Assembly (NCBI GenBank): GCA_002382805.1
Contig: DGAD01000037.1
Span: 3,002-67,001 of the forward strand
Direction of reading: 5' to 3'
Length of the DNA stretch: 64,000 bases
Origin: Clostridiales bacterium UBA4039
Lineage (GTDB): Bacteria; Bacillota; Clostridia; Lachnospirales; Vallitaleaceae
Under the pieces are notes generated by a model. That model saw nothing but the letters and a program-made list of their open reading frames with translations. It was not told the DNA's origin and searched no databases. The first letter of the stretch is position 1. Each line of letters begins with the position of its first letter. Shown here piece after piece: positions 51,007 through 60,762 of this stretch. Both the position numbers and the translations under genes were made by a program.

Positions 51007-52374
51007 TTATCCTTTGAGTTGCTTTTTCAGCGTCACTTTATTTGCCACAAATACTACAATAACTGCACTCCAGTTTATGAGGACAATCCCCCACCAGACC
51101 CCCATAATCTCCTGGGTCATGTATGAAGCTAATAGTGGAAATAAAACAATCGGCATAACAATTTGACGGTATAGTCCAATATATACCGCAAAGTTTGGCT
51201 TCTTAACACCTTGCATTGTTGCCAACAAAATATTTAAAATAGTATATGTCGGAAAGGCAAGTGCTTCAATTCGCAAATATGTAGTTCCTGCCAAAATCAC
51301 GGCTGAATCATCTTTGAAAAAACGAATAAAAACAGGCGCAAAAGGATAAATAATAAGGGCACCTACAATCATGATGCTTATTCCAATAATCAGTGACCAC
51401 TTTTGCACTTCATAAATGCGTGCACCCAATTTAGCACCATAATTTTGCCCCACAATCGTCAATGCAGCTATATTAAGACCTAAAGTCGGCAATAGCGCGA
51501 TTTGTTCAATCCGCATCGCAACACCATATGCACCGATTGTTTCAGGACCTGGAGCATATCGCATAACATAAAAGTTAATGACAAAAATTCCAATAGCAAT
51601 CGTTGCCATATTTAAGCTTGCAGGAATTCCCTGCTTTAAAATATCGCCTATAACACGGAGTGAATATCTAGAGGAACTAAATTGTTCCCAGTCAAACAAC
51701 GGACTCTTTAAGAGTCTCCACCCTAAATAAAAGGTTCCAAGACCTTGGATAATCACTGTTGCAAGTGCCACACCGACAGTTCCAAGCCTAGGTAAACCAA
51801 ACCATCCAAAAATAAAAAGCGGATCAAGCAAAAGGTTCAAAACAAACCCAACCATCAAAAAGTTCCTATAGGTTTTTGTATCCCCCTGTGCATTCAAAAT
51901 ACCATTAAAGATGGAATTGATGATAAAAAACACGGCTCCATAAAAAATGGTTTTTGTATAGGCAACACCTAAAACCATCTCTTGACCACTCGCACCAGAT
52001 ATACTAAAAAGCCAAGGCGTTAACCAAGGTGATGCAATTATCACAATAAGGCTGATAACACCTCCTGCACCAATGGCATTATATGCCAATCTATGGAACA
52101 GCTCAACATCTTTTTTGCCCAAGGCAATTGCTGCCAAGGCGGTTGTTCCACTTCCAATTCCAGAACTGAGTGCGATAACAATAAAAAAAATCGGAAAGGA
52201 TATCGTCATCCCTGCTAAAGCTTCAGTACTTATTTTTCCTGCATAAAATGTATCAACCACATTGTATAGTGTATTAAAAATCATGCCAACACTTGCAGGT
52301 ATAGCAATACTTCGCAAATGATGCTTTATCGGTCCCTGGGTCAAGTCATATTCTGTTGCCGCATATCCACGCAT
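51007..52374 (-). CDS. MATE family efflux transporter
   Basis: A 455-residue antiporter with two homologous six-helix halves, of the NorM/DinF superfamily that pumps cationic drugs or metabolites out with sodium or proton inflow. The entry block LRSIAIPASVGMIFNTLYNVVDTFYAGKIS (given in two parts here: LRSIAIPASVGMIF and NTLYNVVDTFYAG) and the second-half NMATIAIGIFVINFYVMRY pattern are typical. Start ATG 52374 has AGGAGG seven bases upstream, better than an in-frame ATG eight codons earlier. A TATAAT occurs about 35 bases upstream. Substrate unknown. Confidence 0.92.
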   Translation of the reverse strand: MRGYAATEYDLTQGPIKHHLRSIAIPASVGMIFNTLYNVVDTFYAGKISTEALAGMTISFPIFFIVIALSSGIGSGTTALAAIALGKKDVELFHRLAYNAIGAGGVISLIVIIASPWLTPWLFSISGASGQEMVLGVAYTKTIFYGAVFFIINSIFNGILNAQGDTKTYRNFLMVGFVLNLLLDPLFIFGWFGLPRLGTVGVALATVIIQGLGTFYLGWRLLKSPLFDWEQFSSSRYSLRVIGDILKQGIPASLNMATIAIGIFVINFYVMRYAPGPETIGAYGVAMRIEQIALLPTLGLNIAALTIVGQNYGAKLGARIYEVQKWSLIIGISIMIVGALIIYPFAPVFIRFFKDDSAVILAGTTYLRIEALAFPTYTILNILLATMQGVKKPNFAVYIGLYRQIVMPIVLFPLLASYMTQEIMGVWWGIVLINWSAVIVVFVANKVTLKKQLKG

Positions 52375-52473
52375 ATTCTTCCTCCTCATCTTTTTCATAT
52401 ATCTATTATACCACTTTTTAATCCAGGTTTTATATAGGCTTTCTAAACTGATTCTATGTATATGGACATAAAA

Positions 52474-52557
52474 AAACAGATATAATGCAATACGCCAATT
52501 CGCCTCATCTCTAATAGTTATAGGACTTATGCTTGGGTATTTACACTGTATCTGTTT
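52474..52557 (-). terminator. Structured terminator-like RNA element between DUF975 and MATE genes
   Basis: On the minus strand AAACAGATA (52557-52549) pairs with TATCTGTTT (52482-52474), and the stem continues inward with a bulged TGTAAATAC/GTATTGCA helix; a 42-base apical region remains. The outer arm is followed by TTTTTTTA. It may be only a terminator for the DUF975 gene, but its size and inner pairing allow a regulatory RNA for the MATE gene downstream. Confidence 0.55.
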
Positions 52558-52574
52558 AAAAGAGTTTTTTCAAA

Positions 52575-53390
52575 TTAAAATTCGGTACTATAATCAATCT
52601 CAATTTCTTCATAAGGTTGCGCTTCTGGTGATCTAAAGTTCAATTCTTCATAAGAACACATTCCTTGGTCGAGCGCTTTTTGTCGAAGTGTACGGTAAAG
52701 TTCTGCGTGAGTTGCATTATAATATGGGTTGACGAAGAAGGTACCAAGAAAACATGGCAAAATACCTAAAAGATACCAGCCAATAAAAGATAGATCCAGT
52801 ACAAACATATTCCACTTTTCTCCATCGGTCATCTTGTTGCTAAGATCAATCGCCCGCTTAGAGCCAATTTCCGGATTATCTGCTAATATATAAGGAACCA
52901 TCGCATATGCATAACCTTTTACAATCCCAGGGATAATAAATAAAAGGGTCCATCCGATGAGGTACAGATTTTGTCGAATCATTGACTTGACAATGGACAA
53001 ATAGTGATTTCCGTTAAAGCTATATCCTATAATGCCAAAAGCAACGTCTTCTCCACTTTCAGATGCCACTGACGCTTCTAAGAAATATTTGCGAATACCT
53101 ACCATTAAGGGATTACTTAGAAAAAATCCAAATGTCATGGCAATAACAAAAATAAACATAAAAATCGCCAAGAAAATCATTAAAAAACGAATCCAATATT
53201 CCCAATCAACATAGCCGCTACCATAACTTCCCGAATCATCGTTAAAGGAGAAATTAAATCCGCCTCCACCGCCGCCACCACTAGTTCCACCTCCAAAAAA
53301 AGTTAAAAGCAAGCTGATTCCAAAAGCTTTCCAATACGTCCCTGAAAGCGCTTTTTTTGCACGTTCTTTTAATTCACTTCGACTCCACAT
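52575..53390 (-). CDS. DUF975 family membrane protein
   Basis: A 271-residue protein with a soluble N terminus (WSRSELKERAKKALSGTYWKAFG, typical of DUF975), a Gly-rich flexible stretch (about residues 33-55), and about five membrane segments between 65 and 230, including the block with IPGIVKGYAYAMVPYILAD. The family is widespread in Clostridia and has no known function. GGAGG lies before ATG 53390. An acidic C-terminal tail ends it. It stands alone on the minus strand with a terminator-like element behind it. Confidence 0.9.
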   Translation of the reverse strand: MWSRSELKERAKKALSGTYWKAFGISLLLTFFGGGTSGGGGGGGFNFSFNDDSGSYGSGYVDWEYWIRFLMIFLAIFMFIFVIAMTFGFFLSNPLMVGIRKYFLEASVASESGEDVAFGIIGYSFNGNHYLSIVKSMIRQNLYLIGWTLLFIIPGIVKGYAYAMVPYILADNPEIGSKRAIDLSNKMTDGEKWNMFVLDLSFIGWYLLGILPCFLGTFFVNPYYNATHAELYRTLRQKALDQGMCSYEELNFRSPEAQPYEEIEIDYSTEF

Positions 53391-53478
53391 ATTTTTTCCT
53401 CCATTCTTTGTCAATCTTTTGTCATCCTTAACCCTCAGATACATTATATACGACCATATGATTTTAGCAAGTTTTTTG

Positions 53479-53658
53479 TTACATACACCTTTTTTTTATG
53501 TCTAAACTGTCATCATTTGCACTTCCTGAATCGTTATTGCTAATGACAACCATATCTTGACTAAGGTCTAATTCTTTGATATCTAGATATGTCAGCTACT
53601 AACAACCACCATTATAAACATTACCGTTCTTTTTGTATTTACAGGAATCAGGAAATCT
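53479..53658 (-). pseudogene. Possible short gene remnant
   Basis: One minus-strand frame reads like normal protein for about 58 codons, with a Lys/Asn/Asp-rich sequence such as LDIKELDLSQDMVVISNNDS, broken by two adjacent stop codons. No start or ribosome site is present and no family is recognised. It may be a decayed C terminus of a surface protein, or chance. Confidence 0.25.
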
Positions 53659-53676
53659 TTATAAAATAATGTTATT

Positions 53677-54543
53677 TTACACATTCTTGTGCAAATACAT
53701 TGCACGAAATTCTGTTGGATTAACTTTTTTGAATTGTTTAAAGATGCGATTAAACGTAGAAATACTATCAAATCCTGATTCTAATGCAACGTGCGTGACG
53801 GATAATTCAGGGTTTTTTAGCAACGTCTCTGCGATTCTTAAGCGTTCCTTGTTGTGGAATTCAAAAAACGTGCTGCCTGTATATTTTTTAAAAACTTTTG
53901 AAAAGTGATATTTTGAAAACCCTGCAATGTCTGCCACCTCTTCAAGAGATATTTTTTTCTTACAATTTAGGGTGATATACTGGCAAGCTTCTAAAATTTG
54001 ACGATTTACTTGCTGCTTATGGGCTGTTTTTGGCATTCCATGACGCCCATATACGTGCATCTTACTTGTACCTAAACATATGATGATGTTATATATCAAA
54101 CGACAGACTTTCATCTCTAAAAAATCCTCTTCTTCAACGGACAATCGTTGAATCTCATGTAGATTTTGCTGAATCCTTGTCACCAGCTCCTGATTTTCAC
54201 TGGATTGAATCCGACGCGTATTATAAAAAAGATGTGCTGACCTTTGAAAATCCAGACGTTGTGTAAGAAGTTGGGAATCAAATTGTAGCATGAGCGCGTT
54301 CCAGGGTTTACTTTGTTGCTTAATACCATGCAGCTCACCTGGCCAGATGAATAAAAGGTCTCCTTTATCCACTTCTACCCGTTCTCCATCGATTTCATAG
54401 ATTAACCCCTCTTGCATAGAATAGATAATCTCCACATAATGATGCCAATGTAGGGGAAACGTATCTTCGACTTCTAAGCGTCGAAGATTATAAGGATATC
54501 CTCTAAAAAAATATGTCTCTTCATAGTTCGGCATTGTTTTCAT
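53677..54543 (-). CDS. AraC family transcriptional regulator with cupin domain
   Basis: A 288-residue regulator. The N-terminal AraC-type cupin (about residues 20-110: LHWHHYVEIIYSMQEG, GDLLFIWPGELHGI) would bind a sugar; the C-terminal AraC domain carries two helix-turn-helix units (ISLEEVADIAGFSKYHFSKVFKK and VTHVALESGFDSISTFNRIFKQ). It lies 39 bases after the esterase gene and in line with a GGDEF gene, so the three may be co-transcribed. A role in controlling carbohydrate use is usual for this family but the target is not shown. Confidence 0.92.
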   Translation of the reverse strand: MKTMPNYEETYFFRGYPYNLRRLEVEDTFPLHWHHYVEIIYSMQEGLIYEIDGERVEVDKGDLLFIWPGELHGIKQQSKPWNALMLQFDSQLLTQRLDFQRSAHLFYNTRRIQSSENQELVTRIQQNLHEIQRLSVEEEDFLEMKVCRLIYNIIICLGTSKMHVYGRHGMPKTAHKQQVNRQILEACQYITLNCKKKISLEEVADIAGFSKYHFSKVFKKYTGSTFFEFHNKERLRIAETLLKNPELSVTHVALESGFDSISTFNRIFKQFKKVNPTEFRAMYLHKNV

Positions 54544-54582
54544 CGTTCACACTCCTCAAACCATAATTTAAAAGGCTTGCTA

Positions 54583-55383
54583 TTAACCACGCAAGCCTTT
54601 AATCCATTGCATAAATTTTAAAATTTCCTGATCCCAAAACGCCCAGTCATGAACTCCTGGTCCCTCATAATAATGATGTTCGATACCAATCGTCTCTAAA
54701 TGCTTTTTAAAATACGCTGTATTATCGTATATAAAGTCATCCACACCACAACTTAAATATATATCAGGAATCAACGCTTTCTTTTTACTGCTTGCAAGTT
54801 CTGATGCCAGCCATACCAAATCATGAGGCCCTTGTTCAATTTGGTTGACATCTTCAAAAACAAGGCGAATATCTTTTTCCAAACGCTGCAGCCATTCTTG
54901 GGCATCTGGTGAAATCGGCTGTGACGCCGTCTGTGCCATAAGCAATGCTCCTGAAAAGGCTCCAATCGCACTATAATTTTGTGGATATGTTAAGCCAATT
55001 TTCATTGCCCCATATCCCCCCATCGAAAGTCCGGCTATAAAAGTATAACGAGGGTCCTTGGTAATCGGCAACATCTTCTTTATGTACTGTGGAATCTCTT
55101 GGGTAATATGTGTAAAGTACGGATCTCCATAAGCCATATCTGTATAAAACGATTTGCCCCCATCCGGCATTACGACTGCAAAGCCCAGCTCTGCTGCATA
55201 CCGCTCGACAGATGTCATACGTGTCCATTTGGTATAATCGTCCGTATATCCATGCAATAAATATAGCACCGGATAATTCCCTTCACTATCATAAAATCCT
55301 CGATCCTCATCAGGGATAATCACATGCATCCCCATATATTTATTCATGATTACCGAAGGGTAATCAATGCGTAATAATGACAT
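54583..55383 (-). CDS. Alpha/beta hydrolase esterase (tributyrin/acetyl esterase type)
   Basis: A 266-residue serine hydrolase of the EstA/feruloyl-esterase D-like group. The nucleophile elbow is GLSMGGYGAMKIGL (Ser about residue 118), the oxyanion region YPVLYLLHGYTDDYTKW, and the catalytic His lies in GVHDWAFWDQ near the C terminus. No signal peptide is seen, so it acts inside the cell. Such enzymes remove acetyl or aryl esters from sugars, which would fit imported decorated oligosaccharides. AGGAGG precedes ATG 55383; it lies 11 bases after the GGDEF gene. Confidence 0.9.
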   Translation of the reverse strand: MSLLRIDYPSVIMNKYMGMHVIIPDEDRGFYDSEGNYPVLYLLHGYTDDYTKWTRMTSVERYAAELGFAVVMPDGGKSFYTDMAYGDPYFTHITQEIPQYIKKMLPITKDPRYTFIAGLSMGGYGAMKIGLTYPQNYSAIGAFSGALLMAQTASQPISPDAQEWLQRLEKDIRLVFEDVNQIEQGPHDLVWLASELASSKKKALIPDIYLSCGVDDFIYDNTAYFKKHLETIGIEHHYYEGPGVHDWAFWDQEILKFMQWIKGLRG

Positions 55384-55394
55384 TTTGCTTCCTC

Positions 55395-56528
55395 CTAAAT
55401 TGTCAGTTCTGATTCGAGTACCGTGTCATTTGCATTGTCACTTTGTGCAACTAAATGCTTATGTACTACAGTCCCGTCCCGTCTTGTATATTGGTATGTA
55501 ATCGTGTTCTTCCCACGATGTTTGGATGTATATAAAAGCTGATCCGCATCGGCTAACGCCTCTTCAATACGGCTATGTTGTCGACACAAGACAAAGCCGC
55601 CGCTATAGGAAGTATATGCTTCGAGGCTACCTAGACGATTGGATGCTTCTTGAATCTTATTCAGCAATTCCAGCATCTTTGCTTTCGAACATCCTCGATA
55701 TATAATGATAAATTCATCGCCTCCATAGCGTCCAACAACACCATGCTCTCCAACAATATCGCGAATAGTTGTGGCCGCTTTTTTCAGTAGCATATCTCCC
55801 ATGACATGACCATAGCTATCATTAATCCGTTTAAAATTATCTAAATCCACCATACCAATTAATACTTTTGTTTCTTTACTTTGACGTATTTTGTCAATTT
55901 CTCGAAAGACATAACGCCGATTATAGATTGTCGTCAGCTCATCATGTAGGGTTAAATATGTTAATGCCTTTTTTTGCTCCTCAAGTTTATCCAGGGCATA
56001 GCGGTATGATTTTGCAAAAGATTTTAGCATAAAAGCTCCTGCAATAAAGGTGAGCGGAAGTTGGTACATAACATCTGCCATCTCCGTCTTACTGTGAAGC
56101 ACTGTAAAAACCTGCGGAAATTGGTACCTCAAAAAAATCATCAACATCATGATAATCAATTCAATTGTAAAAAAGAAAAGTTGGACTTTGCCTTCAAAGA
56201 AATAGATTACGGCAATCATGATTAAAAATGAATATGCTACGGTAAACGGATTGGTGAGCGACGAATTTAGCCACCCAAGAGGCAGCAATACAATAATCAC
56301 CACGGAAAAGAAAATGAAACGCGCAGGCATAACATAGCGTTGCTTTAAAAGCGCATACAAAACAAAACCACTCATTATCAATGAAATCACCCACTTGACG
56401 TTGGCAATCATTGGATAATCAATGATTATATTAACGACAATAAGTGCAATGGACATCGCCATTGCACATGTAAGAATAATGGCAAATATTTGGTCTTCTA
56501 ATCGTAAAGATTGATACTTCTTTCGCAT
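55395..56528 (-). CDS. Integral membrane diguanylate cyclase (GGDEF)
   Basis: A 377-residue protein with about six membrane segments in the first 185 residues, resembling a compact membrane sensor, followed by a short coiled coil and a GGDEF domain (from about 195). The active site RYGGDEFIIIYRG is intact. Unlike the other two cyclases here there is no RxxD inhibitory site before it (GEHGVVGRYGG), so product inhibition is not expected. It heads a putative operon with an esterase and an AraC regulator, an uncommon grouping. Confidence 0.92.
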   Translation of the reverse strand: MRKKYQSLRLEDQIFAIILTCAMAMSIALIVVNIIIDYPMIANVKWVISLIMSGFVLYALLKQRYVMPARFIFFSVVIIVLLPLGWLNSSLTNPFTVAYSFLIMIAVIYFFEGKVQLFFFTIELIIMMLMIFLRYQFPQVFTVLHSKTEMADVMYQLPLTFIAGAFMLKSFAKSYRYALDKLEEQKKALTYLTLHDELTTIYNRRYVFREIDKIRQSKETKVLIGMVDLDNFKRINDSYGHVMGDMLLKKAATTIRDIVGEHGVVGRYGGDEFIIIYRGCSKAKMLELLNKIQEASNRLGSLEAYTSYSGGFVLCRQHSRIEEALADADQLLYTSKHRGKNTITYQYTRRDGTVVHKHLVAQSDNANDTVLESELTI

Positions 56529-56620
56529 ATCTTAATCTCTTTTCATCTATCAGACTATTTACCATATAATTATAACTTATATAAACAGATTAAGCAATTT
56601 AAGTTCTTTCATTTTGTGCC

Positions 56621-58453
56621 CTAAAACTCACGCAGTTTTTTACAAATAGAGACCATTGTATCTTTAATACGGAAAAGCTCACTTTCTTTATTACGCATTC
56701 TCCAAAGTCTGCTGTAGTCTTGGAACCAATATTCAATCGCTTCGGCCAATACTTTGGGTTCAAAAATAAGTTGCTCAATAGGTGCATTTAACTCATATTT
56801 TTTTACAATCAAATAGAGTGCATTAAAGAGCTCCACGCCTTTGGTTGATACAATAAATTCTTCAATATCTAGCCGTTTGTCAGCGGACACTTTCTTTAGA
56901 TACCCCATTAATTGCCCTTCAATTTCAATACTCTTATCATACTTTTGATGCACCTCTTGTTCGCTATAAGATTTTATCTGTTCAAAATCATTGCGTTCAA
57001 TCCACCATATCACTTCTCTAAAAGTGATTGCCTGTAGCCCATATAGTTGCTGAAGTAGAACAACGAGTTGTCCCGTACTATCGCCATAATAATGCTCACT
57101 CACCTTCGCATTAAAGCCGGTTAATGTGTCACGACAATCAGGATTCCAAGACATAGCCGCACCATAAAGCATGCCCGGTAATAGGTTGGCAAAGAGATTA
57201 ATGTGTCCATAATCACCCCAATCTGTATTTAAGATGCCTTCAACATGATATTTTTTCCCATAGTCGATCATTGTGGTTATATTCGAATATGCTGTATCCA
57301 TATCATTCATAAAGGTATTCCATCCAACAACTGATGGACACAAATATTCTGTTCTTCCACTTTGCGCTATGATGGCTCTTTTTTCTTCAGCAGGGCATTT
57401 GCTGTAATCCCAGTCTAGGCATATCGCATCATTAGACACCTCATGCATTAACTCAGGATAGTTAATGATGATATCTCCCCAAAATAAAACTTGCTTATCA
57501 TAGGATTTGACTATTTCAATAATTTTATTCAAAAAGTCAACATATAATCGCCCTTTTCCCAACGTCTGCGCCTTCTTTTTGTTCTTACCTTCTCCAAGGT
57601 CAAAGGTCTCATCAGCACATATATTAAATTTGTTTGATGAAAAAAGCGGAATAAACTGGGCTAGCATATCCTTGACAAATTCTAAACTCTCAGGATTATC
57701 AACATCAAGGGTATGATGCCTTTGTCGATCAATAAAGGAACGTTCATCTTTTAATGATTCCTCTAACTCACATAAATGGTGAAACGACCGTGATGAAAGC
57801 GCTTCATATAAATGTCCAAAAGTTGATAACGATGGAACCAGTTCAATATGACGCTTTTGACAATATTCATCTAGAAGTAGAATCTCTTCGGCGTTTAACG
57901 GGTCCGCCTCCATCCACACTTCACTTTGGGAAGAAAAAGCAAATGAATGCTCTACATAAAGCTGCAACTGATTTAATTTATAAAATGCCGCGATATCTAC
58001 AAGTTTCTTTAATGTCTCTAATGTAGGGACTTTTCCCCGGGTTACATCATGGTAAAAACCTCGAACCGGAAAAAACGGTGCATCTTCAATGAAGAGACAC
58101 GGAAGCGCCACTTGATACGTAGCCATCAGTTCACATAACGTATTGACGCCATAAAACAATCCGGCTGGATCTGCTGCGCATATACAAATGCATTCTTTAT
58201 CAATGGTTAGTTGATAGGATTCACATGCTCCATGTTCAATCTTTAAATAGATATGTCGACCATGTATATTGTTCAAAGAACGATTAAGCATTAAACGGAT
58301 ACCTAATGTTTTTTCAATATTTTCTTGTAACCATTTGCCTGTGTCTAGGTTAACATGTTCTCCTTCTAATATAATCTGACTCTTATAATCTAGTAAAAAT
58401 GTTCCTTCTTTTTGTTCAACCGCCTTAGGTTGAACCAATACCTTCAAGTCCAT
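56621..58453 (-). CDS. Glycoside hydrolase family 20 beta-hexosaminidase-like enzyme
   Basis: A 610-residue cytoplasmic enzyme (no signal peptide). The N-terminal GH20b domain (about 1-125) is followed by the TIM barrel beginning at FPVRGFYHDVTRGKVPT. The catalytic Asp-Glu pair appears as NICADETFDLGEG (about residue 285) in place of the common GGDE, and HTLDVDNPESL precedes it. GH20 enzymes release terminal N-acetylhexosamine by substrate-assisted catalysis. It is the last gene of the RidA-to-GH20 operon, 12 bases after the sugar kinase, which supports intracellular processing of imported amino-sugar oligomers or muropeptides. Confidence 0.88.
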   Translation of the reverse strand: MDLKVLVQPKAVEQKEGTFLLDYKSQIILEGEHVNLDTGKWLQENIEKTLGIRLMLNRSLNNIHGRHIYLKIEHGACESYQLTIDKECICICAADPAGLFYGVNTLCELMATYQVALPCLFIEDAPFFPVRGFYHDVTRGKVPTLETLKKLVDIAAFYKLNQLQLYVEHSFAFSSQSEVWMEADPLNAEEILLLDEYCQKRHIELVPSLSTFGHLYEALSSRSFHHLCELEESLKDERSFIDRQRHHTLDVDNPESLEFVKDMLAQFIPLFSSNKFNICADETFDLGEGKNKKKAQTLGKGRLYVDFLNKIIEIVKSYDKQVLFWGDIIINYPELMHEVSNDAICLDWDYSKCPAEEKRAIIAQSGRTEYLCPSVVGWNTFMNDMDTAYSNITTMIDYGKKYHVEGILNTDWGDYGHINLFANLLPGMLYGAAMSWNPDCRDTLTGFNAKVSEHYYGDSTGQLVVLLQQLYGLQAITFREVIWWIERNDFEQIKSYSEQEVHQKYDKSIEIEGQLMGYLKKVSADKRLDIEEFIVSTKGVELFNALYLIVKKYELNAPIEQLIFEPKVLAEAIEYWFQDYSRLWRMRNKESELFRIKDTMVSICKKLREF

Positions 58454-58465
58454 TGTTATCTCCTC

Positions 58466-59455
58466 TCACAATGCTGACAGCACTTTTTCATACATTGCAT
58501 TATCATGTCTTGCTTGTTCAAATGCCCATATAACAGCCCCTGCAACCGGTGGCTTATCTAATAAAACAAATTCGATACTACGCATAGCATTTTCTTTATG
58601 CCTAAGAACTGTATCTTTTAATGCGTTTAATGCCGCCGGATTACTGCCGCGTACATGTACCGAACCTGCAAGCGTGATATATAGCTTTTCATCCATAGGA
58701 TAATTAAGTGCATCGATCATGCCATTAATTGATACGCCGATATCTTGTCCCATATCCTTTAAAATCTCAATCGCTACATGATCACCTGCATTTGCCGCGT
58801 CAAACATAAGTGGCGCTAATCCAGATAGGGTCACTTCTTTGGCATCAACCGCTCGTCTTACCTGATCAATAAACGTCTCTTTATCCTTAACTTGGAAGCG
58901 TTCAAATAAAGTCTTCGTTAACGATGTTGAGGGACCATTTCTAAACAAAGCATTGTATACCGCTTGAACTGCCTGTGCTCCAAGATAGCTCCCACCACCT
59001 TTTTCGCCTGTAAATTGACCTTGTCCTCCAATTTGAAGCTGTTTAGCTTTGGCATCTACACCACACACAGTGCATCCTGTACCATTCACAGAACAAATTC
59101 CATGTCCATGGACACTTCCTACTTTGATGCCTAAAAATGCATCATTGCATACGATAAAATTTTTAAGTCCAAGCTTTTGAATCAGTGTTTCTGCTTGTAT
59201 ACGCTGTTTTGATGTATCAATTCCTGCTAGGCCAAAGACACTGGCTTCAATTTCTTCTATAGCAATATGATGCTTTCCTAAGAGCGTCTGTAACATTGTA
59301 TCTAGGACTTTTTCCAACTCCTGAAACCCTCCGGATAACCGTTCATGGTTAGTCGTTCCAAATTCCAGTAAATCTATTTTTTTGCCTGACCCATCAAATA
59401 ATGCACAGTGTGTTTTTGTGCCTCCACCATCGACACCTAATACGTAGTTTGACAT
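58466..59455 (-). CDS. BadF/BadG/BcrA/BcrD-type sugar kinase (N-acetylglucosamine kinase-like)
   Basis: A 329-residue ASKHA-fold kinase. The phosphate loop GVDGGGTKTHCALFDGSG opens the protein; NGTGCTVCGVD and GEKGGGSYLGAQAVQAVY follow, as in NagK-type kinases. It would phosphorylate free amino sugars released by the neighbouring hydrolase. The start ATG directly abuts the TAA stop of the GH4 gene, with AAGGAG inside that gene, so the two are coupled. It could also be a MurNAc or glucosamine kinase; substrate is inferred from neighbours. Confidence 0.9.
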   Translation of the reverse strand: MSNYVLGVDGGGTKTHCALFDGSGKKIDLLEFGTTNHERLSGGFQELEKVLDTMLQTLLGKHHIAIEEIEASVFGLAGIDTSKQRIQAETLIQKLGLKNFIVCNDAFLGIKVGSVHGHGICSVNGTGCTVCGVDAKAKQLQIGGQGQFTGEKGGGSYLGAQAVQAVYNALFRNGPSTSLTKTLFERFQVKDKETFIDQVRRAVDAKEVTLSGLAPLMFDAANAGDHVAIEILKDMGQDIGVSINGMIDALNYPMDEKLYITLAGSVHVRGSNPAALNALKDTVLRHKENAMRSIEFVLLDKPPVAGAVIWAFEQARHDNAMYEKVLSAL

Positions 59456-60748
59456 TTAGATAGACTCCTTTTTAAAAAACTGTGGTAAGTAGGCTTTGTT
59501 GGCTATGAGCATCTCATCTAAGGCTTGTTTTGCCTTATGATAATCCCCAATTAACGGATGTACCATCAATGCTGCAAGCGCTTCATGATAATCTCCATGA
59601 ATTGCTGCTTTAGCTGCCAGTTTTTCATAAGCCTTCACTGATTGCATTAATCCGACAATATATGGGTTGTCGAAGTTTTTTAGTTCAATAGGAGTCGCCC
59701 CATCTTTATTGATTCGACACTTCACTTCAACCACATCATCTGCATCCATAAAGGCATAGGCCCCTTGGTTTTTTGTATCCACCACATGAATCTCGTTCAA
59801 ATCATTTTCAATGGCATCAATAACCGATACAGCCGCTTCTGAATATAGCGACCCTCCACGTTGATTCAAAATCTCAGGGCAAGTATTTAACGTCTCGTCT
59901 TGATAAAGCTTAAGTAAGTCTTCTTCAATTCCTTGACAGATTTCTCCTCGTGACTTTTCAGCCTTTTGACACTTTTCAACTTGCTGGTCTCGGTAATAAT
60001 AGTAGTTTAGATAGGATATGGGGATGCCTTTTGTCGCTTTTAGCAAATCTTCACTATAACTTGCCTGAGGTACATTAGACATTCCCGGAATATCCAGACC
60101 ACCTTCCATGAGCTTTGGAAGTATATCTTTTTTGTCTGCATACACATTAACAATCCAGCACAGATGATTTAGCCCTACAAAGTTATAGTCAAAGACTTGA
60201 ACTTCTTTGGGCACTACTTGCTTAATTTGGCGTACCATGTTAATCGGACCATTACATAAACCGACCATCTTCACATCCATATAATTGACTATTGCTTCTG
60301 TAACAAGTCCTGATGGATTGGTAAAATTAATCAACCATGCATCCGGTGCCAACGTTTTCATCTTTTGACACACCTTCATAATAAAAGGAATCGTACGCAT
60401 AGCTTTCATCAACCCGCCTACACCTGTCGTCTCTTGTCCAAGCAATCCGTATTTTAGCGGGATACTTTCATCTAAAATCCTCGCATCAAGATTTCCGATG
60501 CGCACTTGTGTTAAAACATATGCCGCGCCTTCAATTGCCTCATCCAAATCATTCGTTATGACAAGTTTTGCCGTCACTCCTGCTTCTAGCAACATGCGCT
60601 TAACAAGTCCTGAGACGATGGCATTCTTTTTGACATCGATATCCATCAAATAAAACGCATCGACAGGTAGCTGATCTTTGCGCTTAATAAATCCATTAAT
60701 TAATTCCGGGGTATATGTACTCCCCGAACCGATTATCGTTACTTTCAT
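59456..60748 (-). CDS. Glycoside hydrolase family 4 (6-phospho-beta-glucosidase-like)
   Basis: A 430-residue NAD- and metal-dependent hydrolase. The Rossmann start KVTIIGSGSTYTPELINGF, INFTNPSGLVTEA, the metal-ligand Cys in GLCNGPINMV and the His in GLNHLCWIVN are typical of GH4. Family members cleave phosphorylated disaccharides by an oxidation-elimination route. It is followed without gap by the sugar kinase. No phosphotransferase system genes are in view, so phosphorylated substrate might come from the kinase instead. Confidence 0.92.
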   Translation of the reverse strand: MKVTIIGSGSTYTPELINGFIKRKDQLPVDAFYLMDIDVKKNAIVSGLVKRMLLEAGVTAKLVITNDLDEAIEGAAYVLTQVRIGNLDARILDESIPLKYGLLGQETTGVGGLMKAMRTIPFIMKVCQKMKTLAPDAWLINFTNPSGLVTEAIVNYMDVKMVGLCNGPINMVRQIKQVVPKEVQVFDYNFVGLNHLCWIVNVYADKKDILPKLMEGGLDIPGMSNVPQASYSEDLLKATKGIPISYLNYYYYRDQQVEKCQKAEKSRGEICQGIEEDLLKLYQDETLNTCPEILNQRGGSLYSEAAVSVIDAIENDLNEIHVVDTKNQGAYAFMDADDVVEVKCRINKDGATPIELKNFDNPYIVGLMQSVKAYEKLAAKAAIHGDYHEALAALMVHPLIGDYHKAKQALDEMLIANKAYLPQFFKKESI

Positions 60749-60762
60749 ACTGTCATTCCTTC

